A stretch of DNA of 64,000 bases from Theristus sp. LFF4_11 (lineage: Eukaryota; Nematoda; Chromadorea; Monhysterida; Xyalidae), in NCBI GenBank assembly GCA_030248135.1, contig JASANC010004792.1, forward strand, positions 39,169-103,168, read 5' to 3'. The notes beneath the pieces are model-generated. The model ran no database searches. It was not told the DNA's origin and worked only from the letters and a program-made list of their open reading frames with translations. The translations under genes and the position numbers were made by a program. Below are positions 24,301 to 39,300 of this stretch, in pieces. Numbering within the stretch: position 1 is the stretch's first letter; each line of letters starts with the position of its first letter.

Positions 24301-27300
24301 CACACAAAATGACAACACACAGAAGTCAATGGGTTAAATCAGAAATTTAATTCTTAACATATCGCTACATACAGGTGTGGTGAGTAAGTGACAATTTCAT
24401 ACTGTACCCACTCCACTTTTACGCGCGGAAGTTACCCGAGAGGCAAGAGTGTGCGTGTGTGTGTGGTGTGTCGGTCGGGGGAAATTGAAAAGCAAAATAG
24501 TTGGTTGATCTTGTTAATCAATTTTCACGCGTGCATGCATCAGTTCACTTTAAGAGTCAGAGTCAAGAGAAAGAGCGAAATTGAGTTGTACAACAACCAA
24601 CCGTCAAAATGCGCTCTAAAAGTCTGAAGCCTACACAGGGGGCACAGAACGAATGCGCGGAAAACGGCCATAAAACGAACGCATCGAAATTACGTCGACG
24701 TAATGCGCTACACTCGAAACGTAAAAGTGAGTGACGTTCCGAGAACATAATGAATGCTGACATGAGTTGGTTGGCAAATATGCTTTCATGTGCATGTCAA
24801 TAAAGCTGGCACAAATGCACACACATGACTTTTACGCACTTATGTACTTACTCATTCGGCGAGGCCGTAAAATGCAAAACGCGTTCGTTTCACTTTCGTT
24901 GTACAACCGTTCCCACCCGGTTTTGTCTTTCGAACACGCATACTAACTAGTGCAACTAATGAAAAACTCGCTAAGCGTCGCGCATGAACGAGAAAACGAC
25001 GAGCCTGGAAAATCTCAAAAGGATTGGAGAACTTACGTCTCACTCACAGCAGACTACTGGAACACTTTACGAAATAATCCTATTTTTGGGGTTTCTGATG
25101 TGCCCGAGAGAAAAGATGACGAAATGAAAAGACAAAACTCATCGAACTTAACGCTGCACGATGTGATGAAGCTTTCTAGTAAGCCTGGGGAGTCACAACT
25201 AAACCGTGGACCACTGATTAGTGCAGTCATGTACGGGAGACCGAGCCGAGACCGCACCTACTAAATAATGCACGCCTGCCAAGCGTTCCAGGAGTGACTC
25301 TGAGATCGTAAAACTGCTACAACAAAATTACCTCCACGTAATACTAAAATGCCAATAGCAAAAGTGAACGGTATTCGATTGTAGTTATTGTAGTTGACCT
25401 AGTTTCGGCGTTATTACATAGTTTGTCGGTATTTTGATACGAGTTTTCATTAGTGCTACTATTACTGTGTGCGGTTGCTGAATTAATGGTAAACTGTTCC
25501 AACTTTCAACATACAATGAAACACACTTTGTGACATTTTGTGTGAGGATATCGTTACTAAGGGACAACGTTGCACAATTTGTTTCTTAAATTTGATCGAC
25601 TGTTGTGAGTTTCAACTGAACTCGAATTTAGCCTAAAAGTCGCCGCTGATTAGTTCTGAATCAGCCGTATATAAAGTCTGCATTGTAATTATGTCTAGTT
25701 GAAATTGATTTCGAACGATGTCGATAACCATCTTTGAATGTTTTGTTGATCTTGTAGAAAAACAACATCACTGTGCGTGTGGACACACAAATGAAAAAGA
25801 ACTGAATAGCCGAAGTGAAATTGGTTGCTCTCCAAAAAAGACACACATTGACTGGAACTTCCAAGTATTTTCTTGTCAAACGAAGTTATCAAAGAGAGAG
25901 AAAGAGCGAATTCGGAACAAATTCGATTGCTTCAGAGAGTCTAAATGAGCTGCTTCAACCGAGAAACTGAAGTATATCATTTGCTTTTTTGAAGATTTGG
26001 AGGGGCCGTTCTGGAAAGAATGGACTAGAATGGAAGTTAAACATGCAGTTGTACAACACACAGTCTTGCAAATGATAAATGCCAACAAAATTTCATTGCA
26101 CGTTGACGAGCGGTACCAAAATAGTCAAAAATGCAAAATTTTTGACAAATTTTAAAAAATTTAACAAAATCGTTAGTGACGTCGCTCAGTCATAATGTAT
26201 TGGGTGTGATCAATCGCAACAGAACCGGATGCAGTAGGGCGCATAACAATCTCACATGCTCACTTATAGCACGAATAATCACAGGGGAATTCAAATTTAA
26301 CACCAATTTGTCGATATGCGTGAAATAAAAGAGCTTGTCACAACGGTTATAGAGTCGACAGCGGTATAAAAGCACGGCAAGAGTCGTGCTGAGGTTTAGT
26401 AAAATTACGGAACCCTAATGTGACTGCAGAATTTGTGGGCGGAGGGTCATATTTAGAATTGGAGACAATATGATTTTATGAACCATCGCACCCACCTGGC
26501 ATAGAACTACATAGTATACTTACGTGTATGTATGGCTGTTTTCAGTTTTCATTATTTACATTTTCAAAATATACACGAATCCAGGATAGTTTTATTATTT
26601 CTCAACGCGACTACATAATATTCGTCATTCATTTATTTATTGAAAACACGGTAACTGCCGCCGGAAAAATTTGATCGATTCAACCGGGTCGATGGGCAGG
26701 ACCAAAAATCCAGCACACTCCAAAAACATGAACTAAGGGACTAGGGGGAGGGTGCCATGACGAAGCGGTGTCGGTTTATGATGGAGCTGGAGCCAATAAA
26801 ATGGGGACACACGGCGCTAATAAAAATCTCTCCACTCCACCAGAACAAATTTGTTTCGGATCATCACATGAGAACGCATTACACACTCCACTCAGGCAAC
26901 GCCAAGGAAATGTTTATCTCTTCTGATGATTACGTCTCATCACATAAATTTCAAGCACATTATTGGCTGAGCGAACCGAATTTTCAGCGGGCCGCACCAC
27001 CCTAATTTGTTTGAAAATCCCACCGGTGGTTCAGTTCGTTACATAAAATTTTGAAATATCGGCTGGTAGGAAGCAAATGATTTCCGTTTCCGACAACAAT
27101 ATATAGAAATTTAGACGACGATTTTACAGCTTTGTTATTGACAACAAAAATCGCTCTAAAATGACTCAGTTTCAAATGAAAATTCGAACAATATCGATGT
27201 CACACAAGGTGACTTCTGAAATTCATGAGTCAGAACCAATGATAATAAGCGCGCGGGATGCGACACACAAGCGAAATTGATAGTGCAAAAAATTTTATCA

Positions 27301-30300
27301 CCCATTACGGGCGACTCAGTGAAACTGCAAAAAAGTGCAAAACAAACCAGTCTCGCCTGAAAGCGCAGACGAACAAAAGGCGAAACAAACAACACCGAAA
27401 CAAAATGACATAACCATTTCACACTCTCTTCACAATTCCGGCCATTCAAAAATAGAATCTATTACTCTACTTTTATTCTGAAGGGAAAACAAAAAAGGCC
27501 CACCCGCCGAGGAAAAAAACCACTTCCGTGCATTTTGTAGCACCTTCAAAGTCCAATCATAAAAAAAAACAAAAGAAACAGAAGACAGCACCATAAAGAG
27601 AAGCTCGAAATGGTGCAAAACAAACAAGAGTATCCATATTTAGTCGGTGACAAAACCAATAATGATCTCTTCTTCCGATTATGTAACTTCAACTAAAAAA
27701 GGCTACATTCATTAGCGAAAATAAAGGAGCAAGAAAAAGCGCTGAACCAAAAGAGAGTAGGACGCCTGTAAACAAAGAAGTCGTGCTGATTTGGCCATTT
27801 TTGTCAGTTTTTTCTTTACGCAACGAAACAACTGGAGCGCGTGGCGGCTAATTTTAATTTCCGTTTATGCTTTTTCAGGCATTTCCTTTTATTGTTTTGC
27901 TTCTTTGTCCAGGACTTTAAGCGGATAGTACTTTTTTCGTGTCATCGCCTCCTGGTCTTGCGGTTTATGAAGCGTGGTAGATTGGTCAGAGACTATTTAG
28001 GACAAGGAAGTATGGCAAAAAACATTTTGTACATTTCGAGAGAGAAAAAATATTTATGACGGAAGTAGTGATAAGGCAGTTCCACGTCATGATCAAGCAA
28101 ATGTTTGCTTAGCATCTTTGCATTCCCGAGCACCGTGAAGTATTATTATTTTATATTTTTTTTTTCAAAATCACCCACTTTTTTACAACAAAAACGTCAC
28201 AGATGCTTGAGTTCTTGTCCAACGTAGCGATCAATCAAAATGAATGTCTCTGAATAAAAAATGTGACAACACCCCCGGGGCAATCACGTGGCAGATTATG
28301 ACATTTATTTTCAAAATACACACAGATGGTATGAAATTTTGAAAAAAACAACAACTTTTTCTACTCGAGTTCTCTAAAACAAACACACGTGAAACCGCAG
28401 AAGGAGAAAAAAAGTGGACCACACGCAATAGCACTAAACAACAAATGTCAAATCAACGCGAAACAGGATATGAATATGCATCACCCTTCTTGCAACAGAT
28501 CGGTGTGGCAACATTTTGCCGAAGAAAGCATATATAAAACAAACTAAACTCAGCAACAACAACAAGACAACCAAAAAATTGAAAGAGCACATCTGTCAAA
28601 AAAGTGAGCAAGCGTCTTTGAAAAATGAAAATTTGTATCTTTTGCGCGCATCTGGTGGACGCGAGGAAAAAATTCAAAAAAAAAACACGCTGAATGTCAA
28701 AACAGGCGAAAACGTGATATCGGTTGTCGGTGCTGCTGGTAGCTGGTTGTCGCAATTTCGAAAAAAAACCAAACCAAAACCGCGCGCCAAGAAACCATCA
28801 GTTTTATGAGGCGTGCATGGCTTATTGCGAAAAAACAAACACAAAGACGTGAGAAGTTTCGTTCCTTGGTGTTTACGGGTTTTGAACTATTTGAAAATCG
28901 TCCACTTTCAGCAAGCAACACTCAGAACTACTTGCAAAACTTCACATCGAACAAAAAAAATGCTGAACTTTACACGATTAATTGGATTTCAAAGTGGTTC
29001 GTCTTGTCATCCTGGAATGAAAGCGATAACAGCAAAATGGGATATTTGATGAAAAAAATTGGGGAAAAAAGAAAGTGATTCGGCCTTGAACGGGACCAAT
29101 GGATGAACGAACTGACGAGATTGAAAGAAAGCGAGTTTCAGAAATTTCATGTCACCATACACTTTCGTTCCGCACCTCTCCAACACACTACTGGGTGCGC
29201 GATAAACAAAATCATTGAAATTACACCCTAGAGTCCCTCCTTTTACGTCTAATCAGCGTAATGATAACAACAAGAAGAACACAACACGATGGGAGGTGAA
29301 ATGTAAATAATAATAAAACCGATATATTAGAAACGAAAGAGAACTCGATTGATACAACGACATAATTTGAGGAAATCAACGGTGGCAGGCGGTGGGCGAC
29401 GGATTCCTGAGAATCTTGGTTGCAAAAAAATGATAATATAACAGACGAAACAAAGATTATAATAATTTTCAATCTAAAATTTCGACACGCTCAATTTCAC
29501 GTTGGTGCACTGGAGTTTTTTATGGCAAAATATTGTGTGTGTGGACCACAGGTTGACGAATAAAGTGATGTCAACACACAGCAGGTGTAAAAACCTATCC
29601 CGTTATTCCATGGATAACCTGATGTCATGAAATGATAACAAGCATTGAAACTCGTAAACTTTTTGTGAAGGGTGCGAAAAATTGGACAATCAGCAGCATA
29701 ACCACATCGACAAGACAGGTCAAATGGAAATTTTGAAAAAAATTACGATGACTTGTGGTGTTTGAATTTGATTGAATGACACTGAACAATAAATTGTGGT
29801 GAAGTTATTTTTAATGGATAAATCGGTTAGAAAAACACCCACTAACTAATGAAACTGGGTTAGTCCAGTGTTATTGTAGCGGATTTTTTTGTATTTGGTA
29901 TGTGCAGTGACGCAAAATTCGTCCAAAAGACAAACTTTCATCAAAGCTAAAACTAAAACATTAGCAACGACAAAAGACAAAAGCACAAAATGGCATTAAA
30001 CGACAAAAAAAGCGATGGGAGAAAACATGCAAATCTTCCAGAAAACCATAAATCATAAAGCTACCGCACATAAAATCAAAGTCAAGGCTACGTCAATATA
30101 TGAAATGGGACGGACTTTCGGGAAAAGAAAGACTGATTTTTCATCCGTGTGATTAGTAGAAAATCAATATAAATACGGCTATTTTGCGCATTTCTTTGCA
30201 TTAAGGCCGCCAATTTGGCATTGAACTGCCACCTTTGGTCACTGTCAATGGATATGCAAAAATGGGGGCAACAGACGAGAACAATGGACAGACTTTGGCT

Positions 30301-33300
30301 AAAAAGAACAATCTCTGAGCATTTCAGTCATACTCGTTTTCGGTTGACCATACATGTATCTGGTGCTAAAGTAAATAAATCAGGATATGAGTACAAGCAG
30401 AACAAAAGAAAAGCAATGTTTGGTGTGGGAGGGAGACTGGAAGTTTTTTAAATAGGTTTTTCGATCATGCTGAAAACAGTAATTTGGGGTCACAAGGGCT
30501 ATCAAAAGCAAACAGTAAAAAGCTTCGTGAAGTAGTGGAAACAATACAACCGTTTCTAACAACAATTTCACAAGAATTTAACAACGGTACGACCCGTACC
30601 GAACAACGAAGCGGGCCCATGAAACAGCTACATTCACTGAAACACAAAAGGAGCGGCAAATGTCTGTCAACTGAAGGATCAAACGAAAAGGCACTGACGA
30701 CTTTATTATGATGACAGCAAATGAGATCACTACATTTTAGGGTGTCAACGAAACGACACGGAATATGGTCATAAAAACAATATGTCCGTCCGGCAGAAGT
30801 GCTGTCCACAAAGTCAAGTGCTAATAATTTACCACCGTTGTCTGTCACCACAGCCGCCCTAAAGCGCCTTTTTACAAGCGCTTGTTATTGCTAGATTAGA
30901 CACTAACATGAAAAAAATGAAACCGCATAAATGAACTGCTGCAGAGCGTAGTTTTGTTTATGATCGGCCTAAAATGAATGCGGGCCAAAGGACATCAAGG
31001 GATACAAAAAGGGATCTTCATAAAAACACACAATCCGGAGATTGTATACAAATGTGAACAAATATGAGTGTGTTGCCACAGGCGAAAGGAAAGGGGAGGC
31101 CGTCACGAATGGAGGGATAACATGACCGAAACGGACCGATAGTCATGCTCATTTCAATTAGTAGCACATTGAAAATTATCATTATTATGCATCCTGCGCT
31201 CGATGTGTGGTTAATTCTTTTTTTTCATATTTATTCGGTTGACCGCTTGTTCGGCGGTCTTGTTTCCGGAAAAGAACATGGAGGGAACACAAGGGGTGCA
31301 CAATCACAACGGGAATCGGTGCAAGAAAATCCAATGCCAAACATAAACCTGACTACATGTGCATGCCACCACAATCCGGTCAGCATTATCTCTGGCAAGA
31401 ATGCTTTTCCGCGTGCTGATTAACGCTTTTTGTTATCATTTTACAGAAATAACATCAATGCTGATGACTCGACGAAAACCCAAACATTTGTGCGAAACCT
31501 GAACGTGAGAACAGCTAGAGGAAATCGACACACGCATGTTATCTGGTGATAAAAAAACAAGAGCACGAACAATGTTCAAAACTCACAAAAGCATACCATA
31601 TCCATAAGAACAATTTTTCGGAAGAAAAAACAAGTAAATTATAGCACGGATATTATGAAGGACCGAAAAAGTATGTACAGCCGCAATAATTCGACAAGAT
31701 GCAAACCCACACAATGAAACTAATGGTTACAAATTGGATTTGATGTATTTATCATATTACGTGTGCGGCGAAACTATGCCAAAAATGAAACACTACAAAA
31801 CATGCAAATGGCACAATTGCTACAGAAGCACAGACCATGTAGAGAAAACAATCAAACAACAAAAGCGAGAGAGCGACAAAACGTGACCCACATTAACGCT
31901 CAGGTGCACGCAATTGTAAACGACAATCAGCGCACATACTTTCACAACAAACTCGGCGCCTTTAAGAAAGAAAGTCGCACACTACATAAAACAAAACTCA
32001 CCTACGAGAAGCTATAAATGTGAAAGAGATCTATGCGGTAAGACAATATGGACAACAACAAACAACAACAGCCGGCATAAAAGATCGACAATGAAATCGT
32101 CGATTCGCATTGACAGCTCAATTTGTGTGTGGTATTGCGCCAGCGTCTGCCTGTTTGATAAGATTTTCTTGGTGAGCGACGAAAATATTCGAAACGACTG
32201 CAATAAATATTTAAAGAATTTGTGCTCAGGTTGTGAGTATGAGTTTCCACGATTCCGACTCTGCCTGCACTAGTTTAAAAATAGAGACAAAAATATCGTT
32301 CATTAAAATTTCAAAGTTACAGGATTTTTCTGTGTTAGGCCAGCGAAATATAAAATTTTATCGACGAAAATTGCAGCGACTAAAAGCAATTACAGTCATT
32401 TTAATACCCTGTAATTAAGACCGTTTTAAAATATCAAGATCCGTTTGAAGGCGCGATAAAGGTCATCAACTGACATTTCGTCATTCAGTTACTGTCAAAA
32501 ACTGTCATTCCGTGAGACGGGACGACAAATTTCTCGGTTTTACAATTTTTCAACGCAAAAATTTTTTAGATTTCTACCCCGACCGTTGTAAAAAGTCATA
32601 AAAGTTTGCATCTGCGACATGATCGTTTGAAAATTCCGCTCATAAGAAAGATTCTTGGAAATAAAAACTGTAAAATATTTCAGTCGTCAAAGTCAAAGAT
32701 ACAACGAGAAACAGGAGAGTTTCAAGCACACAGAAACAGAGACGGCGGTTGCAAAAAAAGAGTAAACAGAACGTAAATCATCCAAATCGCTGGATATAAA
32801 TTCCAGAAATATATGTGAACACACAAAAGTGAACGGAAGCACTCGAATCGAGACACAGTCAACAACCGTCACGCTTGTGTTTCAACCGTTCAACAAGGAT
32901 GAAAAGTGCGAGCGGGAACTCAAAAGTGGACACAAGATACAACGAACGTGTGTGGTTGTGTAGTGTCATGTATGTTTGACAAACATCAACAGTGACACAA
33001 GAACATGACAGCCACAGACAGACAGACGTGTGCTGTGAGTGGTCGTGTCGTCTGGCAATAGTGAACAACATATATTACGCAAGCAATGATGGGAAAGGAA
33101 ATGAAATGTCCACATATCATTTTGAACATAACCTTTCAAAACAGCAAACCTATACAGTCTGTAACAAGCTTTCATCTTCTCGCCAAGCCAAACCAAACAA
33201 ACGCACACTCGGAAAATTCGCCGACGTGTATGTACCGGTATGGATGTTCAATCAACCGTACTGAAACACGCCGGTAAAGGTGTACACAGGTCTAAACTGG

Positions 33301-36300
33301 AAGCGCAATAATTCGTCCGTTCGTTGGTCAAGGTGAGGAAGGACTCGGGCGTTTTATGGTAATTGGGCTGAACCACACGCCTGGTGAAAAAGAAACAAAT
33401 TCTTCCTTGTTAAAGAAAACAGCAGAAATAGCAGTTCACAATCGTGTCATTTCCATTGTATGATCGTTCGTATGTAACCGTGAAACGGTCATTTTCAAAC
33501 CACCGGCATAAATACAAAGCGTTTATGTTGTATTTTGGGAGCTTCAAAGAATCGTGCGAACGGTTGGGGAAAAGCTTATACGCGCGCTTCTGGGCTGCTC
33601 GGCACGGCTTAATTGCAAAATGGGAAACGCGGAACGGCAAATCGGTTTGTGTATCCAAAAGCAAAAACAAGGAGTGGACATTTGAATATATACATTGAAG
33701 GTTGTGACATATAATATCGCAATAATATGGTTGTCGTCTGAAATGGTGTGTGCCGCCAAAAGCGCCGATGAGAGAAATGTGTTTGAGCAAAACAAGCTCA
33801 GATTGACAAACATTCGGCAGTTCTCCGCGCCAGCGTATGGTCGGGTCGGTTTCGTGTGTTCGCAGCTGCACAACAACAAACAAACAAAACTAAAACGTGT
33901 TCACCTACAGAGAGAAGCGGGAAAATGTGCACAGACTAATAAATATCAATTTGTCAATTGTAGATACGAGATGATGGTTCAAGTGAGAGCGGGCGAGAGA
34001 GTTCGAAGCGTAAAATGAAATCCGGATTGGCAATCTGCTCGGTTATAATTGCATTAAATCGATGAAATTCGGACGACCAAAACAAAAACGTGCGAAAACG
34101 AATTTAACATAGACAATGATTCGCTACCCGGCGAAGAAGAAATAGGCTTCGACGAGAATTGAACGAATTTTTAACAGAAGCCAGAAGCACATGCGATACC
34201 TTGTGACCTCCATAGTATTTCTTACTGTATGACATTTCGTAACATATGCCATTGAAAATTAGGAAAAAAACTTTGCGATGCCATCATGGCCAAAAATAAC
34301 AACCGGTTTTTCTTCAAAAAACGAACAAACAAAAATCAGAAAACAATGACAGTGTGGACTGAAGCCACGATCAATGAATGCTCCATCACTATTTTTTTCA
34401 TGGGATGTTTTTTTCGTGGAACGTAACATCGCCATTGAATGAATTATGGGCGTCGGAATGAATGTCAACCACCGAATTAACTCCAAAAAAAACGGAGTTT
34501 TATTTTTAATCCGATTTCAAAAAACAAACAAACGCAAAAAGCCGTTTACAAAAAGGAGCATAAACGATCAACGAATATAGTTTCACATTATCAATGTCGC
34601 AAAATAACAGCAGCCACAATCGCTGGTGCGGATACGAGCGAATGGAAAAATGGAATAGAAATTCAATCAATCGCATAATCCACAAAAAGCGCTACAAACA
34701 ATTGCTCCCCAGCGGTCGGACGGGAACACACACAACCACTGACAAGCGTAGTACAAACGTCCTTGTGAAAACGTCACTTGTAGCACCCGAAAGCGTCTGA
34801 TTTACGAGCATGATTTACCAAGGCCACCTATACTACTAGGCGGTACAGTATGGCCGAATAAATGAGGCAGTCCATCAAGGCGGGATCAGTCGCAGACTAG
34901 GAGTTGTCTTTTTCAAAAATGCCTACATAATTCCCAATCATGTGTGCAAGGGAGAGAGAATGCACAGAACAGCGCGGATAATCCATTGGTTTTCAAAAAC
35001 GTGTCAAATTAGGCACGCAGTTTGGTTTCTGAACATCTTTTTTCTTTCATTCAAAATTCGCGCGCTCCTTGAACCCTGAAAAAAGCTGCCATGTTTAAAC
35101 GGTCATACTGTACACTAGCGCGCTACCGTAGTGACTATCAGCATAGGAAATTGTTACCCCGTGTCTGTGTGTGCATTTTTATTAATCACAGAAGTGCAAA
35201 AATACGAGCTTATTTCATGGATAATGAAATTAAACGGCCTCTACATATCACAATGGTGGTTTCCATCACTTGATGCGTTTAATTTCGAGATTGCTACACA
35301 CTGCGGATGGTTTTCCGCATTTAATAAATAAAAATCAGATGCAGAGCCAATATTGAATAAATTTCAGCAACCACTGCACAAGCGATAATTCGAGCCTCAA
35401 CACAAAGGAGCTCTTTTCTTAAAATAATAAAATGAAAAATAACAAGATACTGTTTGTGCACGGAAAGCACAGTTAGCAGAGAGCTTCATTGCTCACCTTC
35501 TGGCATACAAAAAGACCGAATGAAAAGTGTGCAGAAAAACTCTTGTGATTGAGCGGGTGTCGCCGTCATGTCGGAGGTCATCATAGCCAAGAAGGAAGTA
35601 CAAGACCGGTGCAAAAAACGAGAACCAAAAAACGGGAATGAGGAACAGAACGTGACAGATGTGAGCAACTGGTCGGATGAAAAACACAACTTCATACGAA
35701 AGTGGTGGCTGTGGTCTTAAACTTTTCAATGTTCACCATAAATAATGGAAAAGCAAACAAAACGCACATTAGAACATTTTGTGAATGACTTTTTATTCTT
35801 TTGAATTTTACGTTTTCCGAAGCGATATTTACGACTACTCGCATTTTGAAAATGAAGCAAAATCCGTCAGAATGCATTTTCCCACGTGCTCTTCGTAGTC
35901 ACAAACACACACCAACAGAATGATCTGAAATCTTCAATGCATTTTGTCGCCAAGTTTAAAACGTTTTTCAAGTGACGAATTTTTGAAGCGTACTTTTCAG
36001 TAAGCACTGAACTTCGGCTCGGTACTATATCACTGACATTAACGTCAAAATGTGTAAGTTGTAAAAGTAAAAGTAGTTCAGAGTTTGTTGAACATTCACT
36101 GCGCAGCCTAATGTGTTTACGCAAATCTTAGAGGACCCGTCAAAACTTCAAACTTCAAACACTGAAACAAAAACAAATTGAAACCAATTTTTGAAAAGCC
36201 AGTGTTCTGAAGCTCAAGGAGAAAAACGTCAGTGTGAGTTGAAATGCAACGGCGACCCATTATAATAATAAAATCCTGTTCGAAACAGCGGGTGTATTAT

Positions 36301-39300
36301 TCCCAAAGCAATTGTCCAAAGCGGCTGAACAACTGCCAAGCATTGATCAAACAATATTGTCGTAGTGTTCAATTTTTCATTATATTTTTTGATAAATTCA
36401 ATGATACTTTTCTGGGGACGCTATGTCGATGCAAAACATCTGTTTCCTCATTATGGTCGATTCAAAAAAATACTAGCCCAGCAGACAGCCACACTGCTGT
36501 TCTCAAGGTTGAGTAAGTTAAAAGAATATTGAAACTGGTTTTCAGGTTTAGTGTGCAAACAAAACGAGAGAGAAAAACTAATTTGCTTGTTTTTGAGAAC
36601 CACCAACAGAATAAAGGCAAAGTTGAAATGAGTTGGCATTTAGACACAGGTTTCCCGCACGACAATAGTTGAAACGTTGAAAAAATAGAAAATTGCATTA
36701 AAAATTGAAATTTGGGTACACAATTTAAAATTTTGTCAAAATAGTGAGTAATTCAACAACTGAAAGTGGTTTCACACCATATGTGGCAAAACATTCGCCA
36801 TCGCCTGTTAATGTTTGAAATAACAAAACGTTTACTATCACACACAATACAAGTCGGTTCGGCTATAAACCCACACACACTTCTCACCTAAAATTATGGG
36901 CAATTGAAAGAGTGTTTTGGACTAAAAACGCGACACACGGTGTCAACGAAATAATACAATTACACAAAGTTTTCATGACCAAGATTATTGCAGCAGAATC
37001 GTGTGAAATTATGCCTTTGCATAAATAAACAATTCCACCTTGAGAACTGACAAAACTAACATTTTGTGAAAGCATAGCACTTTCGTTTTTTTAACTAAAA
37101 TTACAGAAAAAATCTTTTGAAAATCACAAACGCATAAGATTGATGCTTGAAAATTTGAAAAAAAGTGGTTTGAGACTGCACAAGTTCTTTTTTACCAATT
37201 CGAGGGGCTATAATAAAAATGCCAACCTACTTCCTCAAATGCAAGGTGCCTATAAGAACGGGGGCACATGAAGAAAAACATGCACAAAACCAGAACACTT
37301 ATCGAAAACCACTAAAACCCACACATCAAAAGGCACCGAACACTTTTCGGTCGATTTAGCACTTGCTGCGAAAACCGGAGCACCGGAAATGAATTGCAGA
37401 GTTCCAGAGGATGATGGAAAACATAAAAAAGCTCAACTGGTGGGTAATACGACGACCAACAGCGTTTGGGTTCCGTCTGTCTAGAGTGGCTTTGGTGGAC
37501 TATAATTATATTACGTCGACTGATAAAATGTTGCCGACTATGCTGGCGCCCGGCTCCGCCAGACGTGCCAATTACCGGGTGCAACGAAAGGAAAGCATCT
37601 CTCTCTCTCTCTCTTGTGTTGCAGCTTACAAGGATTCCAATACAATTCCGGAGAGGGGGCTTGCCTTTAGTAATAGTTTGTTTGGGTTCCGTGAATCTGT
37701 CTGGGACATGCAACAACATTTACACGGAACACTTACATTCCCATGCAAACGCAGTTGCACCGACAACCAACACGTGAATGATGGATGGGTCGGAAATTGG
37801 AGCCATCGATCACAGAAGTGGGCAAACTGCCCGTGTGGTGTGTGGCGTAATAGTTCACGGATTATTGTGTACACCTCAAGAATAAACATTCATGAATGAC
37901 AGGATTTTGTGTAAGGTTTGCTAAAACAAGATGAGTGACCGATCAATCAATCAAATCATCAATAGAGCGTGAAAATTATCGTGATATGATGACTCAAGGT
38001 GATAATTTCGGAAGAAACAAAAAACAGGAATGCAACAGCGACACTTTACTTTACCACGGAAGGTCAACATTCTTTTGATTGTGCATTGACCCATGACCGA
38101 AGAAGACCACAACCAAAAACAACTAATGAAAACGTGATAAATTGATTGTGTCATAAATCGAGTGACATCAAAAATGAATGGTGTGGGAGAATGCTAGATA
38201 ACACGGTTGATTGGTTTGGATGAACACAAAAATTATGAAAGTGGGATTTCCAGTTTTCTAAGAGACTTTTTTAAATTTTTAGACTTTGATTGCTTCGCAT
38301 TTCTTGTCGTAGCACCATGCATATGGTTCTGGTTCAGTTTCAAAAAATGGCTTTCCAAATTCAACCTTTTTAACGCAATACCCTAGCTAGGTAGCTAGAA
38401 TCCAGTTGCAGAGTTTGTGACATAGGGTGTTCAAAGTCAAACCTTAACGCAACACCCTTAACTCCAGCATTGCTCCCAGAACGAAATCGCCGCGGAAAGG
38501 CATGACACGGATACGCCGCGCGCGGACAACGTCGCAGCTCCTACACAGCGTGTCCGCACCCGACCGAGCCCGCTCGATCGGCCAAATTGCGTCACTACCT
38601 CTCCCACCTGTTGGGCGATGAACAACAACAACACGGATGAACAACGCCTGCGGCAATGAACAACAATGAAACCTTGGATGGACTCCCAAAAAACTGAGCG
38701 TCAAGCTGGATAAGTTCCTTCATCGCTGGATGAACGAACAGGAGAAACCAATACAGCAAGAAAGCACTCTTTTGACACAATAAAAAAGTGAAACACTCAC
38801 AAACTGTCCATTGTGTCGATACGTGTGATGCAGACAGACCAAGGACACCAGAGCTAGCATGTGAAGCGACAGGAACGGTAAACAAGCCGAAAATTAGATA
38901 CCACCGTGAAATCGCGACGTTTTTGGTGATGCGCGTTCGTTTGCGTGTCCGCTGTGCAAACACCACTGAAATACAACCGCCCAACACCACGCGGTTGAGG
39001 GTAAATAAACAAAAGCAACTCATGGGAGGCGTAAAAGATGGAAATCGTATCGTATCTTATCTGCGGTCTGGTATTTTCGATACAATTTCAGAGCAAGCAA
39101 GAAGAGTATAAATATCGCCAAACGGTCCTCAGGACCGGGTCGAAGCTTGATTTAAAAAAAAATCAGTTGGAATCAATGTAGTTTTGTGGGCCAAGTGGTG
39201 AGTATCCGATATTTTATCGCTTTTATCGAGGCGAGAAACCCATCTATCATAAATCAACCAACAAAATAAGAACCCAAAGTCACACCATAACACAACAGTG

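Noticed and set aside
24959..25264. 101-codon + strand ORF (WRTYVSLTADYWNTL)
   Set aside because: Looks slightly protein-like but is isolated, has no splice partner and no recognised family.
33410..33883. 157-codon - strand ORF
   Set aside because: No domain signal, and a + strand ORF overlaps it; likely chance.
37411..37899. 162-codon + strand ORF
   Set aside because: No motif, crosses a (CT)n tract, overlaps an equally long ORF on the other strand, and has no splice partners.
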